6,010 bases of DNA from Acidimicrobiaceae bacterium (GTDB lineage Bacteria; Actinomycetota; Acidimicrobiia; Acidimicrobiales; Bog-793). This document shows, in pieces, positions 1-4,983 of this stretch; position 1 is the stretch's first letter; each line of letters opens with the position of its first letter. The stretch spans positions 7,860-13,869 of the forward strand of contig PMZN01000153.1 in the NCBI GenBank assembly GCA_003170375.1. Direction: 5' to 3'. The notes under the pieces were generated by a model. That model searched no databases. It saw nothing but the letters and a program-made list of their open reading frames with translations, and had not been told where the DNA came from. The translations under genes were made by a program, and so were the position numbers.

Positions 1-18
1 CCTGCCAGCCCTGCCAGC
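1..18. repeat. 9-bp perfect tandem duplication inside tsaB
   Basis: CCTGCCAGC occurs twice in a row (1-9 and 10-18). On the minus strand it falls in tsaB and encodes a doubled Leu-Ala-Gly. It is in frame and may continue beyond the edge. It is probably a simple slippage product in an Ala/Leu-rich part of the protein rather than a functional element. Confidence 0.6.
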
Positions 19-449
19 TCGGTCGCGAGCTCGGCCGGGGTACCGACACGAACCTCCGCTGCAGGACTTGCCGGCATCAGCCACGCAACCTCGCCGCGGC
101 GCATGTCGATGACAGGTATGACGGTTCCGATGCCCCGAGGGCAGGCAGCTCTCAACACCTCGAGGCTCGTCGCTGTGACAACTGGGAGCCCCAGGGCACC
201 GGCGAGCGCCTTCGCCGCGGCGACGCCGACGCGAAGACCGGTGAAGAGCCCCGGACCGATGTCGACCGCTATGGCGTCGAGCTCAGCTGGCGTGACCCGC
301 GCGATCCGGCAAGCGTCCGCGATCGCGGGATGCAGCGTCTCGGCCTGGCGACGACCGGGACGAGCCGTGACGCTCGCCAAAGGGCCCGACTCGTCGGCGA
401 CTGCGGCCCCGACCTCGATGGTCGCCGTTTCGATGGCGAGGATCCTCAC
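3..449 (-). CDS. tsaB: TsaB, tRNA t6A37 threonylcarbamoyladenosine biosynthesis protein (N-terminal 149 codons; C-terminus outside window)
   Basis: TsaB is the ASKHA-fold partner of TsaD in the cytoplasmic TsaB-TsaD-TsaE complex, which transfers the threonylcarbamoyl group to A37 of ANN-decoding tRNAs. The visible protein starts V-R-I-L-A-I-E-T-A (residues 1-9), the usual first beta strand of the family. It carries the hallmark IGPGLFTGLRVG at residues 64-75, followed by the helix AAAKALAGALGLPVV, and then DMRRGEV at 115-121. GTG at 449-447 is chosen because it places the first strand exactly at the N-terminus and forms a GTGA overlap with the tsaE stop, typical of translational coupling. The family is about 210-230 residues long, so about one third of the protein lies beyond the left edge. 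No frameshift or stop is seen in the visible part. Identification is secure from the motifs; rimI and tsaD are expected next but are not visible. Confidence 0.95.
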   Translation of the reverse strand, partial: MRILAIETATIEVGAAVADESGPLASVTARPGRRQAETLHPAIADACRIARVTPAELDAIAVDIGPGLFTGLRVGVAAAKALAGALGLPVVTATSLEVLRAACPRGIGTVIPVIDMRRGEVAWLMPASPAAEVRVGTPAELATELAGLA

Positions 450-943
450 CCTGCGCCCACCTTTCCCGCGGCCACCGCTTCGCTGAGAGCCCCGACCCGT
501 GAGGTCCAGGACGCGCCCCGGGCCTCGAGGGCAATGGTCCGCTGACCGTCGGCCCGGCCCCAGTCGAGACGCACCACGAGCGCGTCAGCGCCGTAGAGCG
601 GCTCGGCCGCTTCCCCCCATTCGACGATCACGACTCCGCCCTCGTCGAGATCCTCCTCCAACGCGAGGTCGACCACCTCCTGCAGGTGTCCGAGGCGCCA
701 GAGATCGACATGGGTCACCGGAGGTGAGGTCCGGTATTTGTGGGCGAGCGTGAAGGTAGGGCTCGTCACGGGCTCTCGTCCTCCGAGCGCCGCCACCAAG
801 CCCTGGACGAACGTGGTCTTCCCGGCGCCGAGCGACCCGACGAGCAGCACCACGTCGCCCGCGCTCAGAAGAGGTGCGATCCCGGCACCGATCGCCCGGG
901 TCTGTTGCGCGCTCGCGGTCGAGACCGTCGCCTGGCTCTCCAT
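446..943 (-). CDS. tsaE: TsaE, P-loop ATPase of tRNA t6A37 biosynthesis
   Basis: TsaE is the small ATPase that binds TsaB-TsaD and is needed for turnover of the t6A-forming complex. The product has 165 residues, close to the usual 150-170. Visible motifs are Walker A GSLGAGKTT (36-44, Lys42), the switch-like TSPTFTLAHKY (60-70), HVDLWRL (78-84) and the Walker B-like VVIVEWGE (104-111). The frame stays open upstream to 1090, but that extension is the shadow of the preceding glycosylase gene. ATG at 943 is the only start between the glycosylase stop and Walker A, and it gives the normal N-terminal length. The bases just before it (ACCTCCTG) resemble the anti-Shine-Dalgarno sequence rather than a binding site, so initiation may depend on reinitiation after the glycosylase gene 31 bp upstream. 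The stop overlaps the tsaB GTG by 4 bp, so the two are almost certainly co-translated. Confidence 0.95.
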   Translation of the reverse strand: MESQATVSTASAQQTRAIGAGIAPLLSAGDVVLLVGSLGAGKTTFVQGLVAALGGREPVTSPTFTLAHKYRTSPPVTHVDLWRLGHLQEVVDLALEEDLDEGGVVIVEWGEAAEPLYGADALVVRLDWGRADGQRTIALEARGASWTSRVGALSEAVAAGKVGAG

Positions 944-974
944 CAGGAGGTCCGGCTCACCGTCTGTGGGAGCC

Positions 975-1526
975 TCACAGGAGGAACTTCTTTGCCCGTA
1001 TGAGATCGGCCCGCATCTCGGCGACAACGACGCCGCCTCCCCGAAGCGCATAGGCCGGGTGGAAGGTCGGGACCAGCACCCTCGATCCATAGGCGTAGGA
1101 CCTGCCGCGCAAAGAGGTCACGCCCTCGGTGACGCCGAGAAGTGTGCGACTCGCGAAGTTGCCGAGCGAGACGATCACTTTCGGTGCCACGAGCTCGACC
1201 TGGGACTCGAGGAAGTGGCGACAGGTGGCGACCTCGACAGGGTCCGGGTCCCGGTTGCCAGGAGGCCGGCACTTCACGACGTTCGCGATGTAGCAGCCGG
1301 TCCGGTCCAAGCCGAGCTCCTCGGCGAGCAGCCGGTCGAGCAGTTGACCGGAGCGCCCGACAAAAGGCTCCCCGGCCAGGTCCTCCTCCCGACCCGGTGC
1401 TTCACCCACCAGCATGAGCGCGGCGGCGGGGTTCCCCGCTGAGAAGACCACCTTGGTCCGCCCGGAGGCGAGGGGGCAGGCGACGCAGCCGAGCGCCACC
1501 GCCTCTAGGTCGGCGAGGGTCGTCAC
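975..1526 (-). CDS. Family 4 (UDGa-type) uracil-DNA glycosylase with [4Fe-4S] cluster
   Basis: This enzyme removes uracil from DNA after cytosine deamination, starting base-excision repair. The product has 183 residues, somewhat shorter than the 190-220 common in the family but with all domains present. The four cluster cysteines are C14 and C17 (CVAC), C86 (VKCRPPGNRDP) and C102. Catalytic motif A is GEAPGREED (41-49), with the uracil-stacking Phe55 in EPFVGRSG. Asn82 in IANVVKC fits the uracil-contact position, and motif B is FHPAY (155-159, His156). Together these distinguish it from family 1 Ung (GQDPYH motif) and from family 5. The start is GTG at 1526; no clear Shine-Dalgarno precedes it, and a TANNNT element lies 9 nt upstream, so a nearly leaderless transcript is possible. 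It is the first gene of the minus-strand run glycosylase-tsaE-tsaB and is divergent from the dehydrogenase. In many actinobacteria tsaE follows alr or the hydrolase directly, so its placement here is less usual. Confidence 0.95.
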   Translation of the reverse strand: MTTLADLEAVALGCVACPLASGRTKVVFSAGNPAAALMLVGEAPGREEDLAGEPFVGRSGQLLDRLLAEELGLDRTGCYIANVVKCRPPGNRDPDPVEVATCRHFLESQVELVAPKVIVSLGNFASRTLLGVTEGVTSLRGRSYAYGSRVLVPTFHPAYALRGGGVVVAEMRADLIRAKKFLL

Positions 1527-1545
1527 TAGCCGATGATCGTAGCTA
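1527..1545. repeat. Imperfect palindrome next to the glycosylase start
   Basis: TAGCCGATGATCGTAGCTA contains the nested inverted arms TAGC/GCTA and CGAT/ATCG around a single central G, with a 2-base bulge (TA, 1540-1541) on one side. It abuts the glycosylase GTG and contains that gene's candidate -10 (TACGAT, minus strand). It could be an operator for a dimeric regulator, but 8 paired bases with a bulge can arise by chance in GC-rich DNA. Confidence 0.4.
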
Positions 1546-1605
1546 CCACAGCTCTGAGCGAGGCGGGGGCCGGGGCGCTAGGTTGCACCCGAGCCGGGAT
1601 GAGCC

Positions 1606-1614
1606 AAAAAGGGG
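1606..1614 (+). promoter_or_regulatory. Ribosome binding site of the dehydrogenase gene
   Basis: AAAAAGGGG sits 4 bases before the GTG at 1619 and is the only purine-rich Shine-Dalgarno-like stretch in the gap. It decides the start in favour of GTG 1619 over the upstream in-frame TTG at 1583, which has no comparable site. Confidence 0.6.
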
Positions 1615-1618
1615 TCCA

Positions 1619-2812
1619 GTGCAGGCACTGCTGTTCCAACATAACCTTGCGAGGGAGGCCGCTGCGGTGATCGGCGGCCGGGTCGACAAGCGGGCCTTCG
1701 TTTCGAGGTATGCGCCGATCAGCCTGGAGGAGGTCCCCGAGCCCGTCCCGCCTGCTGCCGGCTGGGTCAAGTGCGAGACCGTCATAAGTGGCATCTGCGG
1801 CTCGGACGCCAAGCAGATCTTCCTGAACGGCCGGCGGGACAACGCTCTCACTGCGCTCGTCTCGTTCCCCCACGTCCTCGGTCACGAGGCGGTGGCACGA
1901 AGGCTCGACACGGGGCGCCGCGTCGTTCTCAACCCCTGGCTGTGGTGCACGCCGCGCGGCATCGAACCGCTGTGCGAAGCCTGCGCCATGGGGCGCTATC
2001 CCTGGTGCCGGAACTTCCGGAACGGGAACCTCCCCGTCGCCATCCACCTCGGCAACTGTGCGGGCGCTGCCGGCGTGCATGCGGAGCGCTTCTGCGCGCA
2101 CGAGAGCCAGCTGTTCGACGTGCCCGAGGCCCTGAGCGACGAGGCCGCCATCTTGTCCGACCCGGTCAGCGTCTCGCTCCGGTCGATCCTTCTCAGCCCT
2201 CCGGACACCTCGCTCCCCGTGCTCGTGTACGGATCGGGCACGCTCGCGTTCGCCGCGATCGGGCTGCTTCGCCACCTCTACCCGGAGCTCGAGATCTGGG
2301 CGGCCACGCGTCCCGGCTTCCGGGCTTCGCTCGCCGCGAGGCTCGGCGCGGACGCCGTGCTGAGCTGCGAGCCCGACAACCTCGTGCGTGGGGTATCGCG
2401 CCGGACGGGCGAGACCGCGCTCAGGCCGTGGAGCGGCAAGGAGTGGCTGCAGGACGGCCCGGGTGTCGTCTACGACACGATCGGCAGCACAGAGACCGTC
2501 GAGACGTCCTTGCGTCTCCTGCGCACCGGCGGCACGCTCGTGGTGAGCGGAGTCGAGCCGCCCAAGCGCTTCGAGTGGACCCCCATGTATTTCAAGGAGC
2601 TTCGGGTCATCGGCTCGAACGGCTTCGGCATCGAGGAGGTCGCCGGCGTCCGCAAGCACGCCTTCGAGCACTACTTCGACTTCGCCCAGGCCGGCTTGGA
2701 CCTCACGGCGGTCGTGACCCATCGCTACCCGTTGGCGCGCTGGGGCGAGGCGGTGCTCACCCTTGCGGACTCCAGGCACACCGGGGCCGTCAAGGTGCTC
2801 CTGCAGCCGTGA
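1619..2812 (+). CDS. Zinc-dependent medium-chain (MDR) alcohol/polyol-type dehydrogenase, substrate unknown
   Basis: The protein has 397 residues, against 340-380 usual for medium-chain dehydrogenases. Visible in order are a GroES-like domain with ICGSD (59-63, Cys60, catalytic zinc), GHE (88-90, His89 and Glu90), and SDPVSV (180-185), where Asp181 takes the place of the acidic ligand seen in threonine and sorbitol dehydrogenases. Four cysteines (C110, C119, C122, C130) sit at the structural-zinc lobe, but the first gap is 8 residues instead of the usual 2. The Rossmann domain has VLVYGSGTLA (201-210). The residue closing beta 2 is Thr230, followed by Arg231, rather than Asp, which favours NADP(H). 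DTIGS (286-290) and TGGTLVVSG (303-311) are normal for the family, and residues about 250-280 look longer than typical. The start is GTG, preceded by a good ribosome binding site. It is the only plus-strand gene, lies between two minus-strand runs, and ends 3 bp from the convergent hydrolase stop. The fold is certain; the substrate cannot be read from sequence. Confidence 0.88.
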   Translation: MQALLFQHNLAREAAAVIGGRVDKRAFVSRYAPISLEEVPEPVPPAAGWVKCETVISGICGSDAKQIFLNGRRDNALTALVSFPHVLGHEAVARRLDTGRRVVLNPWLWCTPRGIEPLCEACAMGRYPWCRNFRNGNLPVAIHLGNCAGAAGVHAERFCAHESQLFDVPEALSDEAAILSDPVSVSLRSILLSPPDTSLPVLVYGSGTLAFAAIGLLRHLYPELEIWAATRPGFRASLAARLGADAVLSCEPDNLVRGVSRRTGETALRPWSGKEWLQDGPGVVYDTIGSTETVETSLRLLRTGGTLVVSGVEPPKRFEWTPMYFKELRVIGSNGFGIEEVAGVRKHAFEHYFDFAQAGLDLTAVVTHRYPLARWGEAVLTLADSRHTGAVKVLLQP

Positions 2813-2815
2813 GCC

Positions 2816-3814
2816 TCAGCTAGGGACCACCCGGGCCGACAGCGCGTCCAGCAGGTCGTCGATCTCCTCGCGCCGCTCGTACATGAGCATGTGTCCGGCA
2901 CCGTCGTACTCGAAAAGGCTGGCGTGAGCGAAGCCGGCGGCCAGTCGCCGCGCGAAGAGCGGGGGCGTGAGGTGGTCGCTGGTGCCGACGGCCACGACCA
3001 CGGGCACCTCGACGTCGTCGAACGCCGCCCTCTCCTCGAAACCGAGCACCTCTCCGACAAGCCCCGTGAACACTTCCGGCTCAGTCGCCCGGAGCATCCG
3101 GAGCGTCGCGGCGACCTCCACCGGGCGAGGCTGGCGCCCGAAGCCGAGGCGGGACGCGAGGTACCCGGTGTCGCCGGTCGGCAGCGTCGGCCGGCCCGGG
3201 CGCCAGATGCCCACGCCGGCACCGGCCACCCGGCTGACCGCCGCCGCGAGCCGGCCCCAACTGGGAACAGGTAGACCCAGTCCACCGCTGGTCCCTATCA
3301 AGGCGATCCCGCCGATCCGCGTCCCGAGCAGGTCCGGGTGACGCCGGACCAAGCGCAGGCAGACCATTCCGCCCATCGAGTGGCCCGCCAGCACGATATG
3401 TCCGAGATCGAGCGCCGCCAGCACTTCGGCCACGTCGTCGGCCATCGCCGAGATGGTGACGCCCTCGAGGCCGGCGGTCGAGAGCCCGTGACCTCTGAGG
3501 TCGAGCGCGATCACGCGGTGCGTCAAGGCGAGGTCGCGCAGCTGATAGCTCCACACGTCCGCCGAAAGGCTGGCTCCGTGCAGCAACAGCAAGGGCGGGC
3601 CTTCGCCGCTTTCGATCAGGTGAGACTCGCCTCCGTCACGCATGACGAGCACACGGTGCACGACGTCGTCGGGCACCAAGAGCTCCGGATCGTCGGGCGC
3701 AGCTGAGCCCTTGTGCCGTCTTAGGTACCTATGCGAAAGGGCGTAGGCGACTCCCGCCGCGCTGAAAACTCCGGCCGTCGCGTACGCGACAGCCCGCTTG
3801 CCGCTCGTCGCCAC
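2816..3814 (-). CDS. Alpha/beta-hydrolase with N-terminal membrane segment, substrate unknown
   Basis: The product has 332 residues. A hydrophobic stretch at about 8-26 (AVAYATAGVFSAAGVAYAL) reads as a single membrane anchor without a signal-peptidase site, followed by a basic patch SHRYLRRHKG. The catalytic domain from about residue 52 has the oxyanion loop LLLLHGAS (75-82), the nucleophile elbow GHSMGG (144-149, Ser146), a cap region around 180-260, acid Asp280 in GTSDHLTP, and His308 in GAGHML. The triad is complete, so it should be active as an esterase, lipase-like enzyme or other hydrolase. GTG at 3814 is chosen because it lies right at the alr stop (TAGTG, 1-bp overlap) and keeps the membrane segment; the frame is open to 3973 only as a shadow of alr. 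A hydrolase of this kind commonly follows alr in actinobacteria, suggesting a conserved but undefined partnership with cell-wall metabolism. The positive charges after the membrane segment would favour a cytoplasmic catalytic domain. Confidence 0.9.
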   Translation of the reverse strand: MATSGKRAVAYATAGVFSAAGVAYALSHRYLRRHKGSAAPDDPELLVPDDVVHRVLVMRDGGESHLIESGEGPPLLLLHGASLSADVWSYQLRDLALTHRVIALDLRGHGLSTAGLEGVTISAMADDVAEVLAALDLGHIVLAGHSMGGMVCLRLVRRHPDLLGTRIGGIALIGTSGGLGLPVPSWGRLAAAVSRVAGAGVGIWRPGRPTLPTGDTGYLASRLGFGRQPRPVEVAATLRMLRATEPEVFTGLVGEVLGFEERAAFDDVEVPVVVAVGTSDHLTPPLFARRLAAGFAHASLFEYDGAGHMLMYERREEIDDLLDALSARVVPS

Positions 3815-4983
3815 TAGAGCGGTCCGGCGGCGCCGCGAACGTGCCTGCGGGGCAGGCGGGGCCCGATGCGGCAAAGGATCTCGTAGGAGATCGTGCCGAT
3901 CCGGTCGGCCCATTCCTGGGCGCTCACGGTCTCGGCACCCTGGGAACCGATCAGCACGACCTCGTCCCCGCAACGCACACCGGAGTCCGGGCCACAGTCG
4001 ACCAGCAGCTGGTCCATGGTCACCGTGCCCGCCACTCGCCGGCGGCGGCCGCCGACTAGCAGCTCACCACCGCCTTCGAACAGCCCTCTCGGAACCCCGT
4101 CGGCGTAGCCGACCGGCACCGTCGCTATGTCAGCCCTCCCCGCTAACGCGTACGCCCGTCCGTAGCTCGTCCGCTCCCCCGCGCCCAGATCTCGCACATG
4201 GCTGACCTGGGTCTTCCATGTCAGTGCCGGCCGGAGCGCCCCAGCGCCGGCCGCCTCGATCGGCTCGGGGGACACGGCGGCAGAGGGCAGGTACCCGTAG
4301 AGGGCTATCCCGCAGCGGACGAGGTCGTAACGCGACGACGCGTGTGCGATCGCTCCTGCCGAGTTCGCGGCGTGAAGCCGGGCCGGTGAGGGGAGCCCGG
4401 CCGCTTGCAAGCTCGAGCGAAGAGCGTCGAAACGCGCCAGCTGCTCGCCGGTGAAGGGGTCGGCAGGCTCATCTGCGACCGCCAGATGCGTCCAGAGGCC
4501 CGCGTAGCGCAACTCCGGCGCCTGGACGACCTGCTCCACGATCAGACGTGCCTCGCCGAAGTCGGCGCCCACCCGGTGCATGCCGCTGTCGAGCTTCACC
4601 TCGACGTCGACCCGGCGCGAAACCCGGGCGGCCGCCCGGCGGAGCGCGCTGAGGCCGGCCTGGGTGTAGACGGTCGGGATGAGATCGCGCGCGACGACTT
4701 CTCCCATGGCCTCCGCAGCGGGCTCGGAGAGGAGAAGGATCGGCACCTCCAGCCCAGCCTCGCGTAGGACTACGCCTTCTTCGACGAGCGCTACCGCTAG
4801 TGACGTCGCACCACCGGCGAGCGCGGCGCTCGCGACGGGAACCGCCCCGTGGCCGTACCCGTCCGCCTTGACGACCGCGCACAGGGCTGCTGGCGAGGCG
4901 ACGGCCTTGAGCACGCCCGCGTTCGACGAGATGGCGTCGAGGTCCACTTCTGCCCAAGCGCGACGTTGCCAGCCCTCAGCCAT
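3814..4983 (-). CDS. alr: Alanine racemase (PLP-dependent)
   Basis: Alr interconverts L- and D-alanine and supplies D-alanine for peptidoglycan; it works in the cytoplasm as a dimer. The product has 389 residues, normal for the family. The N-terminal TIM-barrel domain contains AVVKADGYGHG (37-46), with PLP-binding Lys39, and KLDSGMHRVG (130-139), with Lys130 at the position usually carbamylated and Arg137 near the PLP. HAANSAGAI (204-212) and VRCGIALYG (222-230) follow. The C-terminal domain has SYGRAY (273-278), with Tyr274 the second catalytic base, then PVGYADG (290-296), MDQLLVD (323-329) and ISYEILCRIGPRLPR (365-379). ATG at 4983 gives the usual short lead to AWAEVDLDAI. The start lies inside the end of the upstream NAD(P)H-hydrate repair gene (8-bp overlap), and the stop shares a base with the hydrolase GTG, so these three genes form one translationally coupled unit. 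All key residues are present, so the enzyme should be functional. Confidence 0.97.
   Translation of the reverse strand: MAEGWQRRAWAEVDLDAISSNAGVLKAVASPAALCAVVKADGYGHGAVPVASAALAGGATSLAVALVEEGVVLREAGLEVPILLLSEPAAEAMGEVVARDLIPTVYTQAGLSALRRAAARVSRRVDVEVKLDSGMHRVGADFGEARLIVEQVVQAPELRYAGLWTHLAVADEPADPFTGEQLARFDALRSSLQAAGLPSPARLHAANSAGAIAHASSRYDLVRCGIALYGYLPSAAVSPEPIEAAGAGALRPALTWKTQVSHVRDLGAGERTSYGRAYALAGRADIATVPVGYADGVPRGLFEGGGELLVGGRRRRVAGTVTMDQLLVDCGPDSGVRCGDEVVLIGSQGAETVSAQEWADRIGTISYEILCRIGPRLPRRHVRGAAGPL

Larger units (their letters stand above)
1527..1618. promoter_or_regulatory. Divergent intergenic region between the glycosylase and dehydrogenase genes
   Basis: This 92-bp gap is the only sizeable non-coding stretch in the window and separates two diverging genes, so any promoters for the dehydrogenase and for the glycosylase-tsaE-tsaB run should lie here. 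Candidate actinobacterial -10 elements (TANNNT) are TACGAT on the minus strand (1541-1536) and TAGGTT on the plus strand (1579-1584). Neither has a convincing -35 at 17-18 bp spacing. The middle (1561-1577) is a G-rich tract. No SOS-type GAAC-N4-GTTC box is visible despite the repair gene. The regulatory role is inferred from gene arrangement; the exact promoter positions are uncertain. Confidence 0.5.

Noticed and set aside
944..984. CAGGAGG motifs on the plus strand (944-950 and 978-984) resembling Shine-Dalgarno sites
   Set aside because: No plausible plus-strand gene follows; they are the complement of CCTCCTG at the tsaE start and the glycosylase stop.
944..1090. N-terminal extension of TsaE by 49 residues
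   Set aside because: It would overlap the glycosylase gene by over 100 bp and shows no TsaE similarity; the ATG at 943 gives the normal family length.
738..1442. 234-residue plus-strand frame antisense to tsaE and the glycosylase
   Set aside because: It covers two genes with complete catalytic motifs on the other strand and has no recognisable domain.
1583..1618. Upstream TTG start for the dehydrogenase adding 12 residues
   Set aside because: No ribosome binding site precedes it, and it overlaps the plus-strand -10 candidate, whereas GTG 1619 has AAAAAGGGG at suitable spacing.
1526..2779. 417-residue minus-strand open frame antisense to the dehydrogenase, whose TAG overlaps the glycosylase GTG by one base
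   Set aside because: The translation is low-complexity and rich in Arg, Glu, Ala and Gly with no family motif, as expected of the GC-rich complement of a real gene. The dehydrogenase frame has full zinc and Rossmann motifs. The TAGTG junction is taken as coincidence.
1771..2823. 350-residue plus-strand frame overlapping the dehydrogenase
   Set aside because: It is an Arg/Ala/Pro-rich shadow frame with no recognisable domain; the coding motifs are all in the other plus frame.
3815..3973. N-terminal extension of the hydrolase by 53 residues
   Set aside because: The added sequence is Arg/Pro-rich and is the shadow of the conserved alr C-terminus; GTG 3814 sits exactly at the alr stop.
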